Assembly: GCA_020205615.1 (NCBI GenBank)
Contig: CM035160.1
Span: forward strand, 116,904,921-116,968,920
DNA length: 64,000 bases
Origin: Panax quinquefolius
Taxonomy: Eukaryota > Streptophyta > Magnoliopsida > Apiales > Araliaceae
Direction of reading: 5' to 3'
The translations under genes were made by a program, and so were the position numbers. Below the pieces are notes generated by a model. The model was not told the origin of the DNA, made no database searches, and saw only the letters and a program-made list of their open reading frames with translations. The first letter of the stretch is position 1, and each line of letters begins with the position of its first letter. Shown in pieces: positions 22,701 to 32,965 of this stretch.

Positions 22701-24140
22701 AGGATGATTATAGATGCGTGATCAACGAGACATTCCCGGATGAGCAGTTATTTGGGGTGAATGCAGAATTTCCATGGTATGCAGACTTAGCGAATTATGT
22801 GGTAAGCAAGATGCTTCCACCGGATCTTACTACGACAATGAGAAAAAAGAAGTTTCGCATGATGTCAAGTGGTACATGTGGGATGAACCGTACTTATTCA
22901 AACAATGTGCCGATAAGATGATTCGACGATGTATCCCATATAGTGAAGTCCATGGCATATTACAAGAATGCCATTCATCGGCGTACAGTGGACATTACGG
23001 GAGTGAGCGCACCGCGGCGAAAGTTCTTCAATCCGGGTTTTATTGGCCTACGGTGTTCAAAGATACCCACCAATTTGTGAAAATATGTGATCGATGCCAA
23101 AGGATGGGAAACATATCGAAACGGAATGAGATGCCCCTACAAATAATTCTTGAAGTGGAAATCTTTGATGTATGGGGCATCGATTTCATGGGACCATTCC
23201 CGTCGTCTTTGAGCAATCAGTATATTACGCTTGCGATGGATTTACGATATCGAAATGGGTTGAAGGCTGCAACCACTACCATCTAATGATGCAAGGTGGT
23301 CCTCAAGTTTTCTGAGAAAAACATTTTCACGAGGTTTGGCATGCGCAAGAGCAATAATCGATGATGAAGGCGGTCAACTTACGCAATAAGTCATTTATAG
23401 CTCTTTTGGCTAAGTATGGGGTTAATCACAAAGGTGGCTCTGACATAGATACCCTCAAACTAATGGGCAAGCCAAGGTATCGAACAGAGAAGTTAAGCGG
23501 ATATTGGAGAAAGTTGTAAACCGAAGTCGGAAAGATTGGTCACCGATTGGATGACGCATTATGGGCGTCTAAAGCGCATACAAAACACCAATCGGGGATG
23601 TCGCCAGTATCAACTCTTGTATGGAAAGGCATGTCACTTACTGGGGTGGAGCTACTGAGACAAGGCTTATTGGGCAATATCTGAAACGAATTTTGATCAA
23701 GCCGCGGTAGGAAAAGAGGCTACTCAACTAAATGAGCTCGTGAATTCCGCCTCCAAGCCTACGAGAATGCTAAGTTATACAAAGAAAAAGTTAAAAGATG
23801 GCACGACCGAGAAAATTGTGCTAACGAACATTCGAGGTAAGGTCAAGCGATCCTCTTGTTCAATTCACTAATTGCGTTTGTTCCGGAAAGCTTAAGTCGA
23901 GATGGTGGGACCATTTACAATAAAACGAGTATTTCCTCATGGTGTAGTTGAACTCTACAAATGGAATCCGTTAGAAACATTCAAGGTCAATGGTCAACGG
24001 ATAAAGCATTAATGGGGTGGCAAGTCAAATGGGGGGATGGCAAAACAACATTACCCTCGCCGATACACAAAAAGCGAGGGAGTAGTCGAAATTTGAACGA
24101 CTTAAAATCAAGCGCTAATTGGGAGGCAACCCAACCTTTC
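22701..24140 (+). pseudogene. Element D integrase, decayed after the first catalytic block
   Basis: 22774-23290 encodes the HHCC zinc-binding module (HGILQECHSSAYSGHYGSER, then CDRCQRMGNISKR) and the first catalytic Asp in WGIDFMGPFP. After a TAA at 23284 the rest is only recognisable in pieces, such as IIDDEG near 23355 and LLAKYGV near 23400. The end of pol is marked by the spacer GGGAGGCAACCCAAC near 24120. Integrase is clearly non-functional. Confidence 0.78.
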
Positions 24141-24944
24141 TTTATTTTCATAGTTCACGTTTAATTTGTTAGGATATAGTTTATGAAGCAGTAGTTAGGA
24201 CTTGTCAATTACTAAATTTTGCTAAAAATCTCTGAAAAGTACTAAAAATCTCATCGAAATTCCAAGTCATCATTTATCTAACGTATTGCTTGTTTTTGGT
24301 TTGGGAGAGGTCTAACATTACTCGAGCAACAATGCCTACTGTGATGGAGGAATATCGAAAAATTTTCCATCTCAAAAAATTTTGACCAAAAATTTTAGCG
24401 ATGGGCTTAACCCATTTGGAAGTAGGATTTTTGGCCTAGCACCACCACCGCCGGGAAGTGGGTCCTAATTCTGAAGCAGACGTGTTCTTTTAAATGGCAC
24501 GCCCCAACCACTTCCCCTCACTCAAAACCTGCTTTGCTATTTTTGCCTTCCTCTCCTCAACACTGACCCGACCCTAAACAACTACTACCACCATTACCAC
24601 TACCTAAATCAGTTTACCCACCTTCTACCCCACGTCTTCCACACGACTTCAATCACGTCCACCACTTTCTCTACCCTACATCACCTCTATATAAACCCTA
24701 ACACATTCCTCCAATCTTCATCACCACAAATTTCGGCTTCTTCATGAAATTGGGGAACATATAGCACAATTGGAAGTAAGTTGCATTCCCTGTGCGTTTT
24801 CATCTTCTCTCCACTGACATTCCATAGCACCAACCTAAGTTTGGGGGAAGACCGAGCTGTGCACACAAAGTGTTTAACAGATTAACTGAATTAAATTTTC
24901 GGGAGAGGAAGCGGTTACTAGCAAGAGTTCACTGCTAAAACGCA
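24141..24944 (+). other. Element D spacer between pol and the env-like frame
   Basis: No gene seen. Contains a copy of the polypurine motif TAAGTTTGGGGGAAG near 24837-24850, well upstream of the true tract at 27278-27295. A TATA-like CTCTATATAAACCC occurs near 24688, so an internal promoter for the following frame is possible but unproven. Confidence 0.55.
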
Positions 24945-26167
24945 ATGGCATCTCAACCAACACCCAAACGCCAATGGGGGGCGAGTTCAAGCGCCGCTCC
25001 ACCGCCAACCACGTCTGACCGCCGAAAATTTGTGAGTCTTGTGCATGGCCCATGAGCGAATTCTGAGTACATGCAATCTAAGGCACTTACACCAGAACGT
25101 GGCTTGGGCCCCGAGGGCAATGGCGAGGAGATGATGTCCCAAATTCATGTAAAGGGGTGGCTTAAATTCACCGAACATCCGGTACCCCCCGTGGTCAACC
25201 TCTTCAAAGAATTTTATGCAAACGCCGAAGACAAAGCTCCTTTCAAAGCGTTTGTGCGGGGTCGGATGGTTCCATTCAGTGATGACGCTATTAATGCGTA
25301 TTATCAATTGCGGGTGCCATGCCATTGTCAGTATGCCCAACTGAGGGATTTTGACCTGGATTATGAGGAGGTTATTACAAATATGACAAAGCCGGGCACC
25401 TCTTGGACCAAAGGGAGGAAGGGCGGAATGGTGTTAAATAGCAAGGACTTGAGCTTGTATGGAAAGATATGGTATGCATTTTTATGTGCGAAATTGCTTC
25501 CATCCCAACACACTTCGGACGTCACTAAAGAGAAGGCATTATTGTTATATGCCATTGTGCATGATTTCCATATCGACGTCGGGGCCATCATTAATTTCTC
25601 CATCCGTCGGTGCTTACGGGGAAATTTTTCGGGCGGATTGCCACACCTTCAGCGATTTGTGTGTTGTCTTGTAATGTATTTGGGTGCGTTATTACGATGA
25701 TGAGCCCACTCAACCGCTTGCTTGCTTTGATTGATTCGAGATTGATTGTGCGGTATTCGGTGTGGCACTGGAGGCGAGTCACATCCCAAAGTGCAGGCTT
25801 TATTTTTCCATCGGCGTCGGAAGAGCGAAGTTGATCTGCGATGATACCTCGGGAGATGAGGATGACACTGATGGGAGATCAAGGAAAAGCGAGAGTTCGC
25901 AGATGAGGCATTTTCTAGTACTCAGTTCCTTGCGCTCCAGAATCAAATGAATGCGCATACTAGGGTAGCAGCCGGGAAATGCGGCGATTGGCGATGCGCC
26001 AAGATCATATGTTCGATGCCATGAACGCGTCTTTTGCCTCATTCAACACAACACTCCAAAGTTTCAACCCGGCGGCCCAATTTTTGTATCAACAGCCCGG
26101 TCCATTACCTCGATTTCCTCTTAGTGACTCCGATGAAGAAGAGCACCAACCACCGCCCCCGACTTAG
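24945..26167 (+). pseudogene. Element D env-like extra reading frame (Athila ORF2 type)
   Basis: Position after pol is where Athila elements carry an additional frame often called env-like. A first ATG at 24945 (MASQPTPKRQWG) reads to a stop at 25054. The main frame (25071-25700, open slightly upstream) contains FYANAEDKAPFKAFVRGRMV and FSDDAINAYYQL, the block often annotated as a putative plant transposon protein in this lineage. A frameshift near 25690 precedes the last piece at 25979-26167 (RQDHMFDAMNASFASFNTTL, then DSDEEEHQPPPPT). I see no signal peptide or membrane segment in the open part, so an envelope role is not supported here. Confidence 0.75.
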
Positions 26168-27295
26168 ACAATTCCAGGGAAGTCCTTATGCATTTTATTT
26201 TTATCCAATGAGGGCATTGTCTTATTTAAGTTTGGGGGAGTTAGTTGTTTAGTTGCATACATGCATTTTTAAATTTTTGTTGTCATATCTAGTATTGCAT
26301 TATAGAATAGGTATTTGCATAGTAGTTAGGATTTTTCTTTGTTTTCATATTTCTATAGTTGAAAAAAAAATAAAAATATAGTTAAATAGTGTGTTTGCAT
26401 ATGTCCAATGGTGTCGCTTTCTACAGGTTATTCTGGTCAATGATGAGATTATGAACAAGTTAACCAATATGGTATGGATTATTAGAACTTTGATATAATT
26501 ACTATTATGAATCGATTCTTGGGACTTGTTTGAAACTGTTATAAAAAGGGTAGCACTAATAACATCTTTGTTGACTGGTCAGTTCAAATCGATACATAAA
26601 AAGTTTCTAAAGGATAATGCTAGGGTGAACCAGAAAATGACAAGGATAGGTAGTGAAGGCTTAAATTAGGCAAGAACCTAAGTTTGGGGGAATTTATGTG
26701 GTGTATATAAGCTTTAAAAAAAAGAAATCATGTTGAGCCTTGTGGTGAGTTGAGGAGAAACACTCCCCATAAACACAAGCGTGAGATGGAGCGTAAAACG
26801 CACTCACCAACCATCTATGAAAAAAAAAGGGAAATAATCATGGGAAAAGAGCAAAAAGCCCCCGTGTGAAAAAAAAAAGAAGGAAGAGAAGAAAGTATAA
26901 GTATTCTGCATGTACTCTTGAATTTGATTGAGTTTAATTTTTAGTTGAATCGTGCCTATCTTTGAGATTTTTAAGTTTGCACTGTATGATTCCTTCTAAG
27001 AAGTTGTTTATGTATTGAATTTGGGTCCGTATCAGTTATCTTAGATGTTGATCACACACGCACGCTATACCAGTGATACTTATTCAAGAATTGAAAATTA
27101 ATATGTAAGTGTGGATTGGTTTTGATAAATTGTATTGTAGAGTTGCTTATTTTCTCTGAGGCCAATGGGATAAATCAGTTTATGCGATGTTGTTGGATTT
27201 TATTTTTAGGCATTTAGATTGTTATTGCATTTCATTGTATTGCATGTAGTTTGTTTTGTGCTCGAGGACTAGCACGGTTTAAGTTTGGGGGATTT
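26168..27295 (+). other. Element D 3' untranslated region with polypurine tract
   Basis: No gene. TAAGTTTGGGGG occurs at about 26225, 26680 and 27278; only the last is directly followed by the 3' LTR (27296) and is the functional-looking tract. A-rich runs lie at 26359, 26820 and 26870. The layout mirrors the 3' part of element E. Confidence 0.75.
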
Positions 27296-28682
27296 TGATA
27301 AGTGGATTTTATATACACGAATCAATATTCATTTCAAGTTTAAATTCGTAGTTATTTTCAGGTTTTGTGTTCGTTTTTACTTGTTTCATGATATTTTATG
27401 TGTAGGGTGGTCATGGATGCAATTGGTATGGAAAGGCGATCTTTTTGGAGCAAAACTTAAAAAAAATTGGAGCCTTGGAATTTTGAAGTCAGTGGCCATG
27501 CCACGGAAGTGACCTTTTGTATACCTATACCCCACGGAATGGGGACCCGTTCAAGAACTTTCTATTTGGTTTCAACTTCTGTTGGGGCTCGGTTTTGTGG
27601 GTTTTGGCTGGTGCGTTTGGACTCTAATAAAAGGATCATTCTACAGAACAGAGGTGAGTTTTGCTTCTACTTAGAACAACAACAATCTTATAACAAAAAA
27701 AAAGAAAAAAGGTAGAATTCAAGAGCGATTTCAAGATTTGAAGAGCGAACGTTAGAGGAGTAATTTTTAGGGATTGTCACGACGGTTGCAAATTGAGGAT
27801 ACGTGAAGGGGTTTTCCATAATTCTTCTTCTATTTCATCTATTTGTAATTGGGATGATGTTTTCAACAAATTATTCAGTTTTTAATTCATTCGTTATAAA
27901 CAAATTTATTTATTAGACTTGTGATGGATCTTTGGGCGTAACGATGATTTTATAACTTTGATTTCCAATTCAATAAGATATTTTCAGTTTATCTATGTTA
28001 ATTTGTGCTTGAATTTATGAATTGCCTGATCAACAGTTCTTTGTGGATTTGAAAGGAATCGAGAGAGGAGATTCGAATCTAGACCTAGTTAATATAACAT
28101 GTGTCATGTATTTTGTCGATAGCAGATTCGTGATTATTGTTAAGGTAGAGATACGCTTGACATCGCATGTAATCGTATAGAGAGCTTAAACTTCAACCTT
28201 TTTTATTACAGTTCACATAGAGATATAGTGAGTTGGTTAATTTAGGTGTTTAATGGATTTCTATCTTAATTATGGATTGATGTTAATATGGTATTAGTGC
28301 ATCGAGAGGTGGATTTTATTACGTTCGTGTTCTTGATTAATAAACTGGAATATTGAATTTAGTTGGAATAAAGGTTTGAAAATCAGAGTGAAGCTCAAGG
28401 TGAAATCATAAGTCTAATTATCCAATTATTGTTTGAAATTCCCGATTTCGTTATTGGTGATTGTTTTGTGATAGTTTAATTATTTATTAATTTAGTTTTT
28501 TTTATAATTTAAAACCATTGAATTGATTAGTTTAATAAAATTAGGGTTAATACAAAATTGATACTTGTGAAGTTAAGATTTTTGATATTTTGTCCTCGTG
28601 GGAACGATACTCTATTCACTACTATATTACTTGTTAACCACGTGCACTTGCGTGTTTTTAAGCGTATTAATTTTCACCAACA
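27296..28682 (+). repeat. 3' LTR of element D
   Basis: 1387 bp, TGATAAGTGG…CACCAACA, followed by ACGAT at 28683-28687. Differs from the 5' LTR mainly at about 27487-27545. Confidence 0.92.
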
Positions 28683-28687
28683 ACGAT

Positions 28688-29240
28688 CGCCAGTTAGATG
28701 CTAAAGATGCGGAGAGGAGGGACATATAAGTCCAAACTTTTCATAGATTTCCAAGAAATGTTTTAGTTGTAGAAAAGTCGGTCACATAGCTCGATTTTGT
28801 CCTGTAGCGAAATCAAGTCCAATTGGGACGGTGGCACCAAAGGAGGATACGGACAAAATGAAGTCGGTGGTTTCAGGAAGAGCGTTTTTTATGACATCTC
28901 AAAAAGCGAGTGACCCGAACGAAGTTAGCACGGGTTAGTTAATTATAAATTTTTGCGAAGTCTATACCTTATTAGATACCGATTCTACCCATTCTTTTAT
29001 CTCTCTTGCTTGCGCTCAACATTTAAATCTGACTCCGAAGAAGTTAGATTTTGACTTATTGGTTTAAACTCCGTTAGGAGAAACCTTCATTACATGTGCT
29101 ATCCAAGACATGGATGAGAGTCACAGTTTTAAATGATATTTCTATTATTAATAAATCTCCTGACGTATTCTAGAAGGACTTCTAAGCCTACCCCTAAAGC
29201 GTGAAATTGAATTTTGTATTGACCCCAGTACAAAACCCAT
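28688..29240 (+). pseudogene. Element B zinc knuckle, protease and RT start
   Basis: Continues B's gag after element D. The knuckle CFSCRKVGHIARFC (28759-28800) is intact (Cx2Cx4Hx4C). The protease site reads DTDSTHSF around 28976, where the catalytic DTG glycine has become Asp. An in-frame TAG (28937) and TAA (29066) interrupt it. After 29066 a short TPLGETFIT block and the NDISI leader of RT follow, with more stops, and homology to RT ends near 29240. Confidence 0.82.
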
Positions 29241-29929
29241 TTCTTAAACCCTAAAATATTTTTTTTCACCCAAAACGAACGTAACATGCGCCAAAGACGT
29301 TGGCTCGAGCTGTTGAAGATTACGATTATAGCATTCAATACCATCGTGGGAAAAGCGAACGTGGTAGCTGACGGGTTGAGCAGGAGATGGTATGCGTTTC
29401 CAAGTGCGAATATACGAACCTACATGAAAATAGTAAATATACGATTAGAACCGATGATAAAGTTAAAGTTGCTCAAGCTATAGACCCGAAGATGATGAAT
29501 ACGAAGAAGAAGGTGCAAGAATGCGTTATTCTAGAAGTAAGAGTCGATGAAGAGAAGAAAACTCAAGCCTTCGATTTAGTTGAAATTCTCGATCAAGTAG
29601 GAACTGTGGCCTATAGACTCGCCTTAACGCTAAGTATGTCGCGTGTTCATAACATTTTTCACGTATCGATGTTACATAAATATGTGGACGACCCGAATCA
29701 TATTATTGCGTTAGAACCAGATGAGATAGCCAAAGATTTAACGTACGAGGAGGTACCTGTTAAGATCTTGGATAGGAAAGAGCATGTCCTACGCATGAGG
29801 GTTATACCACAAGTTAAGGTTTTGTGGAGAAACCATGCTATTGAAGAAATGACCTGGGAGTTAGAATCAGAAATGAAAGCGAGGTATCCTCACCTTTTGG
29901 AAACACCAGGTACATACGTCAATTTCTAG
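29241..29929 (+). pseudogene. Element B RNase H end, integrase C-terminus and chromodomain
   Basis: After about 45 bp of unassigned sequence, RNase H resumes at [10 protein letters not shown] (29286) and ends near ADGLSRR (29385). A second gap follows: the integrase zinc and catalytic domains are absent. The frame from 29387 goes from a linker into VGTVAYRLALTLSMSRVHNI and ends with VKVLWRNHAIEEMTWELESE, the same chromodomain-like tail as in element A. It stops at 29929, just before the polypurine tract. Confidence 0.85.
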
Positions 29930-29941
29930 GACGAAATTTCA

Positions 29942-29955
29942 TAAGGAGGGGAGGT
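29942..29955 (+). other. Element B polypurine tract
   Basis: TAAGGAGGGGAGGT directly before the TGTAAGACCCC start of the 3' LTR. Confidence 0.8.
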
Positions 29956-32543
29956 TGTAAGACCCCAACTTTTTAATGAATAAAATAAAATTTCCTTTAT
30001 TTATTATTGTGAATAATAAGGTGTTAATTTGATATAATACTTTGGTTATAGGTGAAATGTGCAAATTTTGCAAAATAAGCAAGTGGTAATAAAATATTCA
30101 TTGTGTCGGGGAATATTCGTTTGGTCGTGGAATATTCTTTCTGTCGGGAAATATTCGTACGATGGCGCAGCCATTTGTGGGCCCCATAACGGATAACTGT
30201 TGAATGAAGAAAACGACAAAGTTTGGGTTGTTATAAATAACAGCGTAGTTGTTACCGTTAACACTGTTGGAATACCCGGTGGTTAAAATACAGTAATACG
30301 CGTGGTTGCATAGTAGCACACGGTATTGCACAGTATTGATGAATTATTGATCCTTACTTAAGAAGGCACTACTCAATAATTGTCACAGTAGTTACTGTTC
30401 AATATTTTATTTTATTGATTCAATAATTGTTGCGTGGATATTTTATATTATTGTTGTTCAATAATTGTCACTGCATAGTATTTCTCATTATCAGATTAAT
30501 AATTCATATTATTTGAATAATATTATTAGATAGCATTATTGGCAATGTCTAGAAAGTTCTGTCAAGGAGAGGTTTGGTCACCTAATTGCACGCCAGTAAG
30601 GAGAAATTCTTATTGGAAAGCCCTCTCTTTCTTGGGAACAGCTTGGTTGTTATAAATGTGATTCTGTAATATTATTTGTGAATAATTAATCATTGATTAA
30701 TATGATAAGGAAATATTTATTTTATGTGGATAAATATGATGGATTTATTTATGTGGTTATAAATGAAGGAATTAATGTTGAGGTGTTTTATCAGTATTTT
30801 GTCGGATTGGAAGTATTTAAAAATCATCCGTTTGTGGATTTTGGATATTTTTGGTTTGGAATTTGGAAAAACTCAAAGCTATAAAGTTGTAGAGAATTTG
30901 ATTTCGTGTGGAATGGACATAAAATTCGTATTTTTCTGATAAACGGGCTATTTTCTATGAATTATTAAAGTTTCTGATTATTGTTTAAATGATAAAATAT
31001 TTTGGAAAATTCTAGAATTGGTTGGTGAGAAATGTGCTCAATTGAATTTCAAATGTGGTGGGTGGCAATAGTAACAGGTAAAGCCATCAGGTAGCAGGTT
31101 AGTCTTCTATGGCGTTCTAAGCATTTTCCTATAAATAGAGGGCTAAGTTAGAATCAAAAATCACACCAGAAACATAAGCTTTCTCTCTTTCTCTCTTTAG
31201 ATTATTGAGTGTATTTTGTGAGTATTTAGATACTTTTTGAGTTTCTATTCATCAGTGCAAGTTCCTTCAGCACTATATCCAGTATTCTAGCCAGAAGTAT
31301 TATCTTTTTGAGGTAAGGGATGTTATTTTCTTCGTAAGTGATATTATTTCTTTAATATCATTATGCCGAAATATTGGTTGGAACTTTTTATCAAATTTGG
31401 AACTTTTCATGTCGGGGTTACTATTCACGAGTTACTATTTATGAGTACTATTCATGAAGCATGATGATTTTTCTTGTGGAATTTCTATCTTTTGGTGTCG
31501 GAGTTACTATTCACGTATACGACACTATTCACGAATCTGACCTTTATTCATAGAAAATGAAATTTTCTTCTTTTTATCCAAGATGTCTATTATGGTTATT
31601 ATCTTTGATTGTATCCATGTTTTGATCTTTATTTTGAATTCTGCTTCAAAAATTGGTTATTATGAAGTATTATTGAACTTGGATAAAACTGTAATACGAA
31701 TCCCTAATATTTGTTCTTCTGTCTCACTGGATTTGTTTTATAAAATGTTTTTCATCATCCCCAGTCCTTAATGATGATACTTGATGAATATCTTTGGCTC
31801 GTAGTGCAAAGATGAATGATTACTTGATGAATATCTTTGGCCCCTAGTGCAAAGATGAATGATTACCTGATGAATATCTTTGGCCCATAGTGCAAAGATG
31901 AACAAGTGTTGAGATGAACATGACCGACTGGTGATACAAATGAATATCTTTGGCCTATAGTGCAAAGATGAATATTTGTTTAAAGATGTATATTGATTGA
32001 TGTTACAGGGATAAAATATTGATGATGGACTTCTAAATCTTAGAAGATAGTAGAATTCTTTCTCTACTTGACTCTTCTAATGGATTGTTGTTTCCGCTGC
32101 AGTTGTTGATCTAAAACTTGTTGTCGATTATATTTTATCAGATTTTTCCCTGTTAAAGACTAACGATAATTTGTTGTATATTATCTTAGTCATAATATTC
32201 TTTACTGGGCTAGTTGAGCTCACCCTTTTCCTTTTTTTTCCATTTTTCTTCTCAGGGGGTGAGAACATAGCAGGATCTAGTCGGGGTATGGAATGATGGT
32301 TCTAGAAAGATGTTTTAGCAGTCCTCACTATTTCTGTAAAAATAGTGTTTGAATAATTGTAATGAGGACTCCTTTTGAGTTTGTATAATCTCTAGTAGAC
32401 AGTATTTGTATTCAAACTCACAGTATATGTGTTGTCGTATTTTGCACGATAATTGTATTACTGAAGTTGTATTTGTTTCGGTACCAAGTTTTTGGCGACT
32501 CAAAATGGGTTGGGTGGAATGGACCTATTTTGGGGTCGTCACA
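29956..32543 (+). repeat. 3' LTR of element B
   Basis: 2588 bp, TGTAAGACCCC…GGTCGTCACA, followed by GTGAC (32544-32548). Contains TATAAATAG at 31130-31138, three 14-bp minisatellite units near 31420-31458 and the hairpin array at 31785-31990. Confidence 0.92.
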
Positions 32544-32779
32544 GTGACCGTCCGAGAGTTTCCAATGTTTCCACCTACATTTTGGACAGGAGCCGCTCTC
32601 GCCTGATGTTGCATGAATTGCATAAAGCCTCTGAACAATCCATCATTCATCATTTGGTCAGTGTTGTTGTTTGAATGAGGATTGTCGCCTTCCTGATGCA
32701 CATTCTCCTGATTATTGATATGTGGAGACTCAACGGTCTCCTGTGCTCTATTGCTATTCTCAACATTCTCGGATGTCAT
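32544..32779 (-). pseudogene. Element A gag, N-terminal part
   Basis: ATG at 32779 (MTSENVENSNRAQETVESP) after a leader; the frame is also open upstream to 32797. It ends at NSRTVT, exactly at the B insertion. Asn/Gln/Glu-rich like the starts of the related gags at 10316, 50541 and 52499. Its continuation is at 4652. Confidence 0.88.
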
Positions 32780-32952
32780 TTTTAGATACTGCCACAAAAC
32801 AAGGGTTAGTTGACATGTAACATATTATCTCTAAACTCTGACCAACCAATTTAAATACAAAATAAATTTAAGTAGGTCATACTAGCGAAGGAATTCCGTC
32901 TCTCCCTCCTAGTTCTAGTCTCACATCTTAGCTGGGGATCATATCTCTAAGC

Positions 32953-32965
32953 TTTGATACCAAAT
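32953..32965 (-). other. Element A primer binding site (Met tRNA type)
   Basis: Minus strand TTTGGTATCAAAGC-type sequence adjacent to the LTR end at 32966; one mismatch to the initiator-Met primer site TGGTATCAGAGC over twelve bases. Confidence 0.78.

Larger units (their letters stand above)
11154..28682 (+). mobile_element. Element D: Athila-type Ty3/gypsy element
   Basis: 17.5 kb including the 6-kb element E. LTRs are 11154-12544 and 27296-28682, primer site 12551-12568 (Asp tRNA type), gag from 12682 with its main part at 18954-20200, protease to 21062, RT 21123-22170, RNase H to about 22700, integrase to about 24140, then an extra env-like reading frame (24945-26167), a long untranslated 3' part and a polypurine tract. 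The gag-pol/extra-ORF layout, TGGCGCC primer site and TGATAAG…CAACA LTR ends are typical of the Athila lineage. Several frames are broken. The two LTRs look very similar, which suggests a recent insertion. Confidence 0.92.
4653..32543 (+). mobile_element. Element B: internally deleted Tekay-type Ty3/gypsy element
   Basis: Plus-strand element flanked by GTGAC duplications. The 5' LTR is 4653-5961 plus 8786-10119 (2643 bp without its insertion), the primer site 10122-10133, gag 10316-11153 resuming at 28688, then zinc knuckle and protease remnants, a short RT start, the end of RNase H, the integrase/chromodomain end (29387-29929), polypurine tract and 3' LTR (29956-32543, 2588 bp). RT catalytic part, most of RNase H, and the integrase zinc and core domains are missing. 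LTRs and both ends are complete, so it inserted as a normal retrotransposon. It was either mobilised in trans or lost pol afterwards. It hosts elements C (solo LTR) and D/E. Confidence 0.9.

Noticed and set aside
24945..26167. A true viral envelope gene
   Set aside because: No signal peptide, membrane segment or cleavage-like pattern is visible; it matches the Athila extra frame by position and composition only.
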